Assembly: GCA_021186555.1 (NCBI GenBank)
Contig: JAJKFL010000004.1
Span: 12,766,779-12,830,778, forward strand
DNA: 64,000 nt
Direction: 5' to 3'
Source of the DNA: Reticulitermes speratus
Taxonomy: Eukaryota; Arthropoda; Insecta; Blattodea; Rhinotermitidae
The notes beneath the pieces were generated by a model that was not told the DNA's origin, searched no databases, and saw nothing but the letters and a program-made list of their open reading frames with translations. Positions 24,663-34,892 of this stretch are shown here, in pieces. Position 1 is the first letter of the stretch. Each line of letters opens with the position of its first letter. The translations under genes were made by a program, and so were the position numbers.

Positions 24663-24858
24663 GTGCCATGGCTCACGCAGTTATTGCCAATCTGTCAAAG
24701 CAGAGGACGGGGTTCGATACCACGTCAGCCCATGTCGGATTTAGTCTGGACGAAGTGGCATTGGTCAAGGTTTTTTCCCGTCACTTCAATTTTCCCTTGT
24801 CAGTATAATTTCACCAATGCTCCATATACATCCATGTATTACCAATGATATACAAACC
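24663..24858 (+). mobile_element. SINE family D, diverged copy
   Basis: cgtgccatggctcacgcag and ggggttcgataccacgtcag are the tRNA-like boxes; cgaagtggcattggtcaagg and ttcccttgtcagtataattt follow. The 3' end (accaatgctccatatacatc, then catgtattacc) is even closer to the 92-bp satellite unit at the left edge than the other copies are. No clean target duplication seen. Confidence 0.82.
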
Positions 24859-24927
24859 TAGAAACTGATGCGTTAAATAATAACCTTTAAATAGCGTCTG
24901 GTGGTACAGACATTCAACACTCAGAAA

Positions 24928-25085
24928 GTTAGCTCAACCGGTAACGACTATGTCTCGTATTTCGTGGGGGCAACAGGTTCGAATCTCGGAGCTATACTGA
25001 CCACATTGACCGAAGCTTTACATGAGTTTCCTCAGCCACCCAAGATAAACTGCAGTACACAGTGAAAACAGGCCACGGCCCAGTC
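24928..25085 (+). mobile_element. tRNA-like SINE, family E (single copy here)
   Basis: ttagctcaaccggtaacgac (A box-like) and aacaggttcgaatctcggag (B box) are 35 bp apart, followed by a short body (gagtttcctcagccacccaa, gtgaaaacaggccacggccc). It is the only such element in the window, so the 3' boundary is uncertain. Confidence 0.6.
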
Positions 25086-25406
25086 CTCGCAATTACTTCC
25101 AAGTTTGCCGAATGCGATCAAACTTGCTGTATCTCCGTAGACTAGCCCCGTGTATGAACTATCTGTCCTGATGTGTTGACTTTGCCATTTCGACATTGGA
25201 CAACCCTCATTCCATCCTTTTTTGGCCTATATACTGAAATATGTTTAGCAATACGGCTTGTTTCCATACGTAAAACATAATCTTTCCATTGAGTTAAAAG
25301 TACACTTTGGAATTTCATCGTGTGAATTAAAAATTCTCTATGTCTTTATACTCTATATATTCTTAATTCGACCAGCACCAACATATCAAGCTAAGCCTCT
25401 TTAACA

Positions 25407-26895
25407 TCCTCACCTCTGCGGCTTATAGTAGTTGCTCATATACAGGACGTTCCACCTCTGCGGCTTATAGTAGTTGCTCATATACAGGACGTTCCACCTC
25501 TGCGGCTTATAGTAGTTGCTCATATACAGGACGTTCCACCTCTGCGGCTTATAGTAGTTGCTCATATACAGGACGTTCCACCTCTGCGGCTTATAGTAGT
25601 TGCTCATATACAGGGCGTTCCACCTCAGCGGCTTATAGTAGTTGCTCATAAACAAGGCTTTCCACCTCAGCGGCTTATAGTAGTTGCTCATATACAAGGC
25701 GTTCCACCTCAGCGGTTTATAGTAGTTGCTCATATACAGGGCTTTCCACCTCAGCGGCTTATAGTAGTTGCTCATATACAGGGCGTTCCACCTCAGCGGC
25801 TTATAGTAGTTGCTCATATACAGGGCTTTCCACCTCAGCGGCTAATAGTAGTTGCTCATATACAGGGCGTTCCACCACAGCGGCTTATATTAGTTGCTCA
25901 TATACAGGGAGTTCCACCTCAGCGGGTAATAGTAGTTGCTCATATACAGGGCGTTCCACCTCAGCGGCTTATAGTAGTTGCTCGTATACAGGGCGTTCCA
26001 CCTCAGCGGTTTATAGTAGTTGCTTTATACAGGGCTTTCCACCCCAGCGGCTTATAGTAGTTGCTCATATACAGGGCGTTCCAACTCAGCGGCTTATAGT
26101 AGTTGCTCATATACAGGGCTTTCCACCTCAGCGGCTAATAGTAGTTGCTCATATACAGGGCTTTCCACCTCAGCGGCTTATAGTAGTTGCTCATATACAG
26201 GGCGTTTCACCTCAGCGGTTTATAGTAGTTGCTTATATACAGTGCTTTCCACCCCAGCGGCTTATAGTAGTTTCTCATATACAGGGCGTTCCACCTCAGC
26301 GGCTTATAGTAGTTGCTCATATACAGGGCTTTCCACCTGAGCGGCTAATAGTAGTTGCTCATATACAGGGCTTTCCACCTCAGCGGCTTATAGTAGTTGC
26401 TCAAATACAGGGCGTTCCACCTCAGCGGCTTATAGTAGTTTCTCATATACAGGGCGTTCCACCTCAGCGGCTTATAGTAGTTGCTCATATACAGGGCTTT
26501 CCACCTGAGCGGCTAATAGTAGTTGCTCATATACAGGGCTTTCCACCTCAGCGGCTTATAGTAGTTGCTCAAATACAGGGCGTTCCACCTCAGCGGCTTA
26601 TAGTAGTTTCTCATATACAGGGCGTTCCACCTCAGCGGTTTATAGTAGTTGCTTATATACAGGGCTCTCCACCCCAGCGGCTTATAGTAGTTGCTCATAT
26701 ACAGGGCGTTCCACCTCAGCGGCTTATAGTAGTTGCTCATATACAGGGCTTTCCACCTGAGAGGCTAATAGTAGTTGCTCAAATACAGGGCTTTCCACCT
26801 CAGCGGCTAATAGTAGTTGCTCATATACAGGGCGTTCCACCTCAGCGACTTATAGTAGTTGCTCATATACAGGGCGTTCCACCTCAGCGGCTCAT
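25407..26895. repeat. 42-bp minisatellite, about 35 copies
   Basis: Unit gttgctcatatacagggcgt plus tccacctcagcggcttatag and ta, period 42. The left end has an aggacgttccacctctgcgg variant, the rest agggcgttccacctcagcgg. Blocks with gctttccacctgagcggcta recur near 26330, 26505 and 26750, which implies block duplication. The 14-codon period gives frames such as minus 25410-25817 (repeats of MSNYYKPLRWNALY), which are not credible genes. Confidence 0.96.
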
Positions 26896-26899
26896 AGAC

Positions 26900-27338
26900 A
26901 GGGCAGATTTATGGCACAGAAGCCTTGAATCCGCCGGACACATCGCAGAGAAACGATAACAAAATAGCACACCGTATTTGGCACAGATCATGTTCCCGAG
27001 CCGGTACTGCGTGTCATGTCACTCGGTGCCATATACCTAGGCAGATCTGCGTTCCGGCAACAACACGGAGTTCACCGCTTCCCACGTTCCAACTTTCGGC
27101 CAGGACAATAGCTATATTAACAGACATTTCCCTGATTTTCCTCTGTCCCTCCAGATAAATTCCGGACCACCACCTCACCTGGTTCACCGACTGCTTCCTT
27201 TCAGACATTTTCCTATACATATACCATCATCCTACCAGCGACACTACGCGGTTTGAGATAAGCAGGGTGTCACAAAAGTGCCATCTTACGAAACACTATA
27301 CAAAGCCTCGGACCTGGACTTATTCTTTGGTACAACAT
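26900..27338. other. Interval without recognisable gene
   Basis: Unique sequence; no domain recognised in the 60-77-codon frames on either strand. Confidence 0.5.
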
Positions 27339-27339
27339 A

Positions 27340-27550
27340 AATAAAATGGATCTTCAAGAAGTGGAATGGGGGGGCATGGACTGGATTGATATGGCTCAGG
27401 ATAGGGACAGGTGGCGGGCTCTTGTGAGTGTGGTAATGAACCTTCGGGTTCCATAAAACGTGGGGAATTTTTTGACTAACTGACGACCTGCTAGCTTCTC
27501 AAGAAGGACTCTGCTCCATGGAGTTAGTCATAAAATTAACCATAAAATAG
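27340..27550 (+). mobile_element. 3' end of a non-LTR retrotransposon (LINE), plus strand
   Basis: Translation reads KMDLQEVEWGGMDWIDMAQD followed by RDRWRALVSVVMNLRVP and a stop. This ending (W..D..DxAQDRDRWRALV) is the usual C-terminus of an insect LINE endonuclease/reverse-transcriptase ORF2. The following ttctcaagaaggactctgct is shared, in reverse, with the LINE tails at 51640 and 56100. Only the tail is present. Confidence 0.8.
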
Positions 27551-28017
27551 GCCTTAAGTAACAACTGCAGCTGATGCGGGTCATTAAATAAACTGCTATC
27601 CGTCCCTCAAAGCACAATCCACGTTAAATTTTCTAAGTATATCCCTGCAAGACAGCAAATGTGTGTGTGGTGCAGTTCAACTGCAGAAGTTCCCAGAAGG
27701 TTCTCAGAAACTTGACAAGTCAGCAAAGTCGACGTAAGACCAACCAAGTGCTCCGGCGACAACAACCACCGTCCTTCACAGTTTTAACAACACGGCCTTT
27801 CCTGTTACCAAACTCGGTGTCAGAAGATTTATACCTTGAATTTCTCTATCAGTATATTTTCCCGAAGTTTTCAAGGCCTTTCGAAGCCATGGTCAGCAAC
27901 TGAGCACTTCTGTTTGTAAAGCAGTCGACTTCAACAACTCACACACCCTCTTGACACAAGTAATTCTCCCTCCCCTGAGCTGCTTGTTACCCAACTTTGC
28001 TACCCCGGGGGGCCTCA

Positions 28018-28060
28018 CAGTGTGTGTGTGTGTGTGTGTGTTGTGTGTGTGTGTGTAATA
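28018..28060. repeat. (TG)n microsatellite
   Basis: Two TG runs separated by a single missing base (gtgtgttgtgtg). Confidence 0.95.
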
Positions 28061-28197
28061 GCGTGTGTTTGCCAGGCAACCATTTGGCTGGCTGTCTAAC
28101 ACGTTGCCGCAGAACTACAGCGAACTTCCAAACACTAGCGGGTTAGTTCGTCGATACGCACACACATGCCCTACACTTACATCATACTACAAACTGG

Positions 28198-28400
28198 CAG
28201 CCACAATAGCTCAGTCGGTATAGTGAGTAGGCTACGCGCAGGACGATCCGGGTTCGACTTCAAAGCGTCCAGACCGGCTCTACAGACAAGGGTGCCAACA
28301 TCGGAAATTCGTCCCCCAGCTAAAAGGAACAATAGCGCGAAGCTGACCATTCCATTTAGGGCAGAGTTTAAGAATTAGTGGAGCTATACCTCTACTACCC
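28198..28400 (+). mobile_element. SINE family B, diverged
   Basis: Head acaatagctcagtcggtata and gatccgggttcgactt, then ccagaccggctctacagaca, ttagggcagagtttaagaat and gagctatacctctacta. The central part is shortened compared with the copy at 13954. Confidence 0.82.
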
Positions 28401-28868
28401 TCACGTCTTCGTTGGGTGACATACACATGAACTTCAAGGTTAGTAGGTTAGAGCAGCGGTAATGTTACAAACTTGTAACTGGGCGGAGCCCTGTCCCAGC
28501 CTAAGCAGGTACACACGTTTTTCTTAGGATAACAGTGGTTTTACTCAGTCACTCCCGTCACATTAAAAAAGTCTAGGTTATGCCACGAGAGTCCTCCCTA
28601 ATCCTTCTCGACTCAACTATCATCCTATTATTCGACGCTGACGATAAAAACGTCGTTAAATAACCAAGAATAACATAAGATTAGGCCTTTATCAAATGAG
28701 TAAAAATAGGTTTGATATATCAATGCAAAATTTTCACGGATATAACCTTGTCACCGAATATCTGGCATAAACTGCTGGAAGAACAAGTTTTATGTTACTC
28801 ATACCGTGCGCATTCTTACAATTAATACATCAACAAACTTATGCACTTAATAAAATACATTAAGAGGT
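28401..28868. other. Interval without recognisable gene
   Basis: Unique sequence; a short attatcctaac/hairpin-like area near 28600-28660 is not convincing. Nothing else seen. Confidence 0.45.
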
Positions 28869-28870
28869 AT

Positions 28871-28915
28871 AAACTCCTACATGTTTCGGCACCGGGTGCC
28901 ATCATCAGGGAGTTA
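28871..28915 (-). ncRNA. Hammerhead ribozyme motif (best candidate)
   Basis: Read on the minus strand: helix I strand AACUCC, core CUGAUGA (28908-28902), helix II GGCAC-CCG-GUGCC, core GAAAC (28887-28883), loop AU, cleavage triplet GUA (28880-28878), and returning helix I strand GGAGUU. All invariant core bases are present; helix I is 6 bp and helix II 5 bp. Helix III is minimal (A-U and C-G around AU), as described for the type I hammerheads of Penelope-like retroelements. Predicted cleavage follows the A of GUA. No reverse transcriptase is visible nearby, so this would be a truncated element end. Confidence 0.8.
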
Positions 28916-29197
28916 TTCAGAACAAAGGAGTACAAGGTTAACACGCCAATCTAGGTATTGTGTCTCCCTTATTAAAGTGATTAAAATTCTAAAATATACA
29001 AAGTTAATAATCATAAAATTACAATTTTTTAAATTTAAAATTTTTAAAGTTAGCCGTTCCAAGTATAAGTTCGCAGTTCTTCACACTCTGTATGGTGCAA
29101 GCACACAAACGTCTGTCTCGAGCTTATATGATCCGAAGAGATCTCTCCTAAAATCTGTGGTCTTCTGGTTATTACACGGCGTCGTGTGGTAATTATT

Positions 29198-29252
29198 TAC
29201 CGACGTTTCGGGACAACGTATCGGTCCCATCCTCACGGGTCAAGATTCCGAA
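29198..29252 (-). ncRNA. Hammerhead-like motif with mutated core
   Basis: Minus strand: GACCC, GUGAGGA (first core base changed from C to G), helix II GGGAC/GUCCC, GAAAC, GUC, GGU. Helix II and the 3' half are intact, but the first core position is altered, so cleavage is not expected. Preceded on the plus strand by acacggcgtcgtgtggtaat, also found beside the motif at 42531. Confidence 0.6.
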
Positions 29253-29254
29253 TA

Positions 29255-30005
29255 GGAAAGAAAGCCTGTAACAAGTAACTGGAACGCACAGCGGGGTAAG
29301 GAAACGTGTGATGTGACGACAGCCAATAGGATAAGAGAGGGGGTGGATACAAGGTCACAGTATGGTATAGTGCGGCTCGGGGAGGCAGGGTGGGAAAGTG
29401 GGAGAAATATGTCCGGAATGCAGCGACAACTTTAAGGGAAGTGAACGAACTGAAAGGAAAAGAATATAAGAGTAATCGTACAAAAACCAGGAAAAATAAA
29501 AGAATAAAAGTAAATTAAAACAACTAAGAATAAAATAAATTAAGCATAAAAAATCATAAAGAAAGGGAAAAAGGAAGAATTAAATAAGAGTAAACAATAT
29601 CAAGATCCCGTCCTGATTGAGCGCGTGAAGTGTGTCGTGTCAGGCGTTGTAGTATACCACACAGCCTAAGTGGTGTAAATTTTCATTTACACCACTAAGT
29701 ATAACAATAACTGTCACTGAGCCGATTTTCACGAAATTTACGATTGCTTGATAAAGATTTGTGGAAAAAATTCCCGTACCCAATTTTATGAACATCCGTC
29801 AACCGGTTTACGCGCTGGTATTGGGCCACAAACGGACATGTCTGCACATACGGAGTTCTATCACTTTACTTAACTTAGAACTGCTAAAAAACTCCATGGA
29901 GCAGGATTATTCGTGAAGACGCCAAACGTTGTTCAGAGATTCGAGAAATCCACCCCTACTGCCAAAAGGAAAGATTCTTTACCCCATCCAGAACAGCTCG
30001 CCGTC
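29255..30005. other. Interval without recognisable gene
   Basis: AT-rich; purine-rich on the plus strand near 29440-29600. A segment near 29715-29850 (gagccgattttcacgaaatt) resembles tails of old mobile elements but has no defined ends. Confidence 0.45.
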
Positions 30006-30013
30006 ACTTAGCC

Positions 30014-31456
30014 CAGTGGTTCTCAAAGTGAGCCATATGGCCCCCCAGGGGGCCACAGGACACTGACGGAAAATTAAGGGCGACGGTACATTTTGAGTGG
30101 GCCACCGAAACGTTACAACCTGAAAAACATATTTCAAATTTAAAACTAAACCAAAGGTTCCCTTCTCCCCTGGAACCCCCCCCCCCCCCCCCCCCCCCGC
30201 AGCACACAAGGCAAAGTTGTATTTTGTTGCTTTTCCACGTCACAAGTACGTAACAGCCTTGATATTGTGCAGAGCTGATCTAGTTTCAGTTTGGCCACTT
30301 ACTTGCTGTCACAAGTACGTAATAGCCTTGATATTGTGCAGAGCTGATCTTAGTTTCAGTTTCGGCCACTTACTTGCTGTCACAAGTACGTAACAGCCTG
30401 ATATTGTGCAGAGCTGATCTTAGTTTCAGTTTGGCCACTTACTTGCTGTCACAAGTACGTAACAGCCTTGATATTGTGCAGAGCTGATCTTAGGTTTCAG
30501 TTCGGCCACTTACTTGCTGTCACAAGTACGTAACAGCCTTGATATTGTGCAGAGCTGATCTTAGTTTCAGTTTCGGCCACTTACTTGCTGTCACAAGTAC
30601 GTAACAGCCTTGATATTGTGCAGAGCTGATCTTAGTTTCAGTTCGGCCACTTACTTGCTGTCACAAGTACGTAACAGCCTTGATATTGTGCAGAGCTGAT
30701 CTTAGGTTTCAGTTCGGCCACTTACTTGCTGTCACAAGTACGTAACTGCCTGATATTGTGCAGAGCTGATCTTGGGTTTCAGTTTGGCCACTTACTTGCT
30801 GTCACAAGTACGTAACAGCCTTGATATTGTGCAGAGCTGATCTTAGTTTCAGTTTGGCCACTTACTTGCTGTCACAAGTAAGTAACAGCCTTGATATTGT
30901 GCAGAGCTGATCTTAGGTTTCAGTTGGCCACTTACTTGCTGTCACAAGTACGTAACAGCCTGATATTGTGCAGAGCCGATCTTAGGTTTGAGTTTGGCCA
31001 CTTACTTGCTGTCACAAGTACGTAAGAGCCTGATATTGTGCAGAGCTGATCTTAGGTTTCAGTTTGGCCACTTACTTGCTGTCAAAGTAAGTAACAGCCT
31101 GATATTGTGCACAGCTGGTCTTAGTCTATCGCTGACACACTGCAACTAGGACATACAAACACCTGCAAGTGTTCATCAGGCCCAAAGAACACACTGAATG
31201 TAACGCCAAATGTTGACAGAATATTTTTACTTGTACAAGTAAATAGTGTGTTATGCCTAAACGAACTATTTAAAAACAATACAATATTGTAAATAACAGT
31301 AATATAAATATATCCTAATATTATATAAATCAACAATGTGGAAATAAAGTAACTGATTTTCATAAGTAACGGCGTTTACGAAGGCTGGGGGGAGGGGACT
31401 ACAGATAAATGAAGCTTAAAGGGGGGCCACAAGTAAAAAAAGTTTGAAAGACACCG
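30014..31456. mobile_element. hAT-type element carrying an internal minisatellite
   Basis: Exact 8-bp target duplications, acttagcc, lie at 30006-30013 and 31457-31464. Between them is a 1443-bp element with imperfect terminal inverted repeats (cagtggttctcaaag against the inverse of ctttgaaagacaccg-type right end; about 10 of 14 positions match). Subterminal GGCCCCCC/ggggggccac blocks and a poly-C tract (about 30178-30198) follow. The body is largely the 69/70-bp array at 30241-31125, with no transposase. Superfamily follows from the duplication length and the CAGTGGTTCTCAA end. Confidence 0.88.
30241..31125. repeat. 69/70-bp minisatellite inside the hAT element, about 13 copies
   Basis: Unit cacaagtacgtaacagcctt, gatattgtgcagagctgatc, ttagtttcagtttggccact and tacttgctgt. 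Copies differ by small indels (ccttgat or cctgat; ttagtttc or ttaggtttc), so no frame survives. Confidence 0.96.
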
Positions 31457-31514
31457 ACTTAGCCAGTCAAGACATTTACTAACTGTATATTTTCTGTACC
31501 GTGCATTTCATTAA

Positions 31515-31715
31515 TTAATTAATTATTTATTCCAACAAATGCACTGCACTATTTTAGTGTTTACTTGTCCCTACACATGTTTCGGCACTTATAGTTCATG
31601 AGATTATGAACTCTCGACGACACCCCTGAAGATGGCACTATAAGTGCCGAAACATATGTAGGGACAAGAAAACACTAGAATAGTGTAGTGCATTTGTTGG
31701 AATAAATAATTAAAA
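31515..31715. repeat. Inverted repeat with hammerhead at its centre
   Basis: The left arm (aattatttattccaacaaat, gcactgcactattttagtgt, ttgtccctacacatgtttcg) is the inverse of the right arm (cgaaacatatgtagggacaa, aacactagaatagtgtagtg, atttgttggaataaataatt), each about 80 bp. Both arms end at the hammerhead 3' half; only the right one keeps the full core. Confidence 0.9.
31621..31665 (+). ncRNA. Hammerhead ribozyme motif
   Basis: Plus strand: CCC, CTGAAGA (31626-31632; fits CUGANGA), helix II GGCAC-TATAA-GTGCC (31634-31648), GAAAC (31649-31653), loop ATAT, GTA (31658-31660), GGG. The core is complete and helix II is perfect; helix I is at least 3 bp. Helix III is A-U/C-G with a 4-base loop. 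Confidence 0.72.
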
Positions 31716-31719
31716 ACAC

Positions 31720-32300
31720 TTACTGCCTGTTAGTCTAAATATAAACTCAGACAGCGCTAATTACAGAAAACAATGTAACCACATAGCCTTCACATTACGA
31801 CATTCTTCAAAAGTGTTTCACAAAACTGATGCACATCAATTTATTCCTGTTCCTTTTGTTTACAGTAAGACTGAGTGGAGCGCCTGTAGGGTATGCAACG
31901 CCGTTTCACATCACATGCTCAGTTTCTGTAGCCGACGGCATTTCCTCTGCAAGGAGACGTGTATGCTAGGACACGCATATATAGCGGAAGCTTAGTTGTA
32001 ATTACACAATGTCGGATGACGCCAAGAGAGAGATTTGTGTGTAATGTTTTGGTATTACATGGTGGCGGGGCAGGTCAACAACAGTTACACGGATGTTTAC
32101 CTTGTTTGCAGCACCCCTATTTATCATCCCTCACAGCCCACAGTTTCCTTCAGCCCCGCTGTTTAAAGAGGGTTATTTGAAGACAGTTCTGAAAATACGT
32201 GTATATAAATAGTTTTAAATATGAAAGGTCCACAAGTCATACGATATATCTAATGTATGTACTTGTTCATTTACGAAGCACCCATCATCTGCATAACATA
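31720..32300. other. Interval without recognisable gene
   Basis: Unique sequence with short frames only; nothing recognised. Confidence 0.45.
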
Positions 32301-32302
32301 TA

Positions 32303-32840
32303 CAGGGTGATTCAGGAGGAAAGGCCAATATTTTGGGAGGTGACAGTATCGGTCATTGTGAGAAAAAGATCATATGAACACGTGTCTAATTGTGAATGGT
32401 TACCGAGATAGAGCTGTTTGAATCTACAGACCTAACTACGTTAGATTTTTGCTTGTGCGGTTTGATGAAGAGCGAAGTTTACGAAACAAAGGTGGATACA
32501 CAGACGAATTGCTAGCTCGCATTTTCTATGCTGCTGCCTGCGTAAAGAAACGTGAAGATCAACTGAGACGAACAACACACGATCTTCGCACACGAGTTGC
32601 AAAGTGCACTGAGGTTGACGGTGGGATTTTCGAACATTTATTGTGAACTGTAACAAATTTGTCATTTCTATGTAACAAATCTGTAAAACATTAAATTAAA
32701 ATTAAAATTAAATTAACAGTAAGTAATTTTTCTTTCTCTATTACCATTCACAATTAGACACATGTTCATATGAACTCTTTTCTTACAATAACTGATAGTA
32801 TCACCTCCTAAATATTGACCTTTCCTTCTGAATCACTCTG
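32303..32840 (+). mobile_element. Mariner-type element with about 100-bp TIRs and a transposase C-terminal remnant
   Basis: Flanked by TA (32301-32302 and 32841-32842). The left 100 bp (cagggtgattcaggaggaaa, then ttgggaggtgacagtatcgg) is the imperfect inverse of the right 100 bp (ending ctttccttctgaatcactctg region). Between them, 32449-32646 reads ELLARIFYAAACVKKREDQL, then RTRVAKCTEVDGGIFEHLL, the usual C-terminus of a mariner-type DDE transposase; the preceding LDFCLCGLMKSEVYETK lies in another frame, so there is a frameshift. A deletion derivative, not autonomous. Confidence 0.88.
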
Positions 32841-33039
32841 TATATGAAGGATGTTCAATAAGTAAGGTTTCATATCTCACAACTAAATGTGACGTCATTA
32901 AAACGTCAAATGTAGCTCATTCATACCACTGAACTATCGTTACTTTCTAACATAATTTCATTATTGCATTATTCCCAAGTTTTCACTGGTCTCTGTCCGG
33001 TCGTTGTATAAATCGGACTGTTGCATTCACGAATAGCAG

Positions 33040-33304
33040 TTTCCACTTCCTTATTACTGTAGAATCAGCACCCCCTGAATCGTCGCTTCAGCAGCTCAAA
33101 AATCAATTCCTCCAGTTCTGCTGTGTTCACAGCCATCCTTGATGTGCTGACTTGCCCGATGTCCGTTCTGCCGTTTCCGAACTCTCTGCACCACTTACTC
33201 ACACCTCTATCAATTGGCTGTGAATTTCTATGATGGTAATATTTTTTCGCCTGTAACAACCGAATCACACTGAAACTTCTTCGCCAGACCAATGTCTTTG
33301 GCAC
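33040..33304 (-). pseudogene. Mariner-type transposase N-terminal fragment
   Basis: The minus frame reads KYYHHRNSQPIDRGVSKWCR, EFGNGRTDIGQ, then NTAELEELIFELLKRRF. The pattern kxWCxxFxnGRTD...vnxaxveeLi is the DNA-binding helix-turn-helix region of mariner-type transposases. It ends abruptly, and the 5' end runs into the 38-bp array, so it is a fragment. gttcaataagtaaggtttca at 32882 looks like a mariner terminal sequence. Confidence 0.72.
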
Positions 33305-33832
33305 TGCACATCACTTCTTCGCCAGACCAATGTCGTTGGCACTGCACATCACTTTCTCGCCAGACCAATGTCGTTGGCACTGCACATCACTTCTTCGCCA
33401 GACCAATGTCGTTGGCACTGCACATCACTTCTTCGCCAGACCAATGTCGTTGGCACTGCACATCACTTCTTCGCCAGACCAATGTCGTTGCATGACACAC
33501 TTTTCGCAGACCATGTCGTTGCACTGCATCACTTCTTCGCCAGACCAATGTCGTTGGCACTGCACATCACTTCTTCGCCAGACCAATGTCGTGGCACGCA
33601 ATCATTCTTCGCCAGACCAATGTCGTTGGCACTGCACATCACTTCTTCGCCAGACCAATGTCGTTGGCACTGCACATCACTTCTTCGCCAGACCAACGTC
33701 GTTGGCACTGCACATCACCTCTTCGCCATAACAGTGTCGTTGGCACTGCACATCACTTCTTCGCCAGATCAATGTCGTTGGCACTGCACATCACTTCTTC
33801 GCCAGACCAATGTCGTTGGCACTGCACATCAC
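33270..33832. repeat. 38-bp minisatellite seeded by the transposase 5' end
   Basis: Unit cttcttcgccagaccaatgt plus cgttggcactgcacatca, period 38, about 14 copies, with a degenerate patch at 33490-33605. The first unit (33283 on) is also the start of the minus-strand transposase frame (residues KTLVWRRSFSV), so the array expanded from that fragment. Confidence 0.95.
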
Positions 33833-34002
33833 TGCACCTCACTCCTGCATCATGTTGCACGTTAACGCTCCCAGTTACGCTTTACGTCTTCCGCCTCGTC
33901 TCATGATTTAAACACAGTAGCATATTCTGACAAGATCAAAATCAGGCAAATTTCTTCAGTCTTGTGCACATTTATCCCAGTAAGAACCATGTATTTCCCC
34001 TT

Positions 34003-34260
34003 CCCCCCCCCAATAGCTCGACAGCCCCTTGGGGGCCTAGGCCGCCTCATTATCGAGGCTTCACGATAACACACTTTAGACACACCACACTCGTAGGACT
34101 CCTCTAGACGAGGGACCAGCCCGTCGCAGAGACCTCTACCTGACAATACACAACACTCAAAACAGACAGACATCCATACCCTAGGCGGGATTCGAACCCA
34201 CAATCCCAGTAAGCGAGCGGCCGCAGACCCACGCGTTAGACCCCACGGCCACTGCGATGG
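34003..34260 (-). mobile_element. SINE family A, minus strand
   Basis: Same body and tRNA-like head as 3348-3604. A perfect 16-bp duplication, ccatgtatttcccctt, flanks it at 33987-34002 and 34261-34276, so insertion is fairly recent. The tail side shows a poly-C run (34003-34011) instead of the usual A-rich tail complement. Confidence 0.95.
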
Positions 34261-34276
34261 CCATGTATTTCCCCTT

Positions 34277-34885
34277 AGCAGCCTATATAATATCTTCTTC
34301 CGTGTTCGTTCGTTAGCGTGAAAGACCATAATTTGCACCTAAACATATCAAGAGACAAAATCATATTTCTGTATGCTACAAACTTTAACTTTTTAGGTAG
34401 CAGATGGGAAGACACATTCTGATCTTAATGGCAGCAAAAGCTTTTACTAAAATTGATCTGCTCTTAACTTCTCCTTGAGCGGAAAGAGACGTTCGTTTAA
34501 GCTACACGTATTCACTGATTTAATGAGGCTAGACACACGAAACTAGGGGTCCTGTACATGTACGTCCTGTAAATGATTCCGAAGTTCTGCAATCCAGTCG
34601 TGTCTATTGCTTGGCTGCAATCAGTCACGTGGGCCTGTTCTGATGCAGTAATGACCAAGACGCCGTGCGCGTGTAGTAGCAATAACGCGACCCTCACACC
34701 ACCGGGCACTTCCACTGATAACAGACACGCCCTCTTTTGTCACAGGAGCCAATCACTTCAGCTACGCAGTCACAAAATATAAAAATAACAGGACCAGCAT
34801 GAGTCAGAATTACGGGTTTTGGTTTGCATAAACGGACAGAATTTCATACACAACGAAGACGTCTTTTTTCATGTGTTTCAAATTT
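34277..34885. other. Interval without recognisable gene
   Basis: Unique sequence; nothing recognised in frames of up to about 69 codons. Confidence 0.45.
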
Positions 34886-34892
34886 AATATAC

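Noticed and set aside
22323..24676. Two 424-425 codon minus-strand frames as a repetitive secreted or structural protein gene
   Set aside because: They exist because the 39-bp unit lacks stops; another frame is equally open, a 1-bp deletion breaks the frame, and no promoter, signal peptide or splice context is visible.
22345..26895. CRISPR arrays
   Set aside because: Repeats are directly head-to-tail with no unique spacers, and the sequence is eukaryotic.
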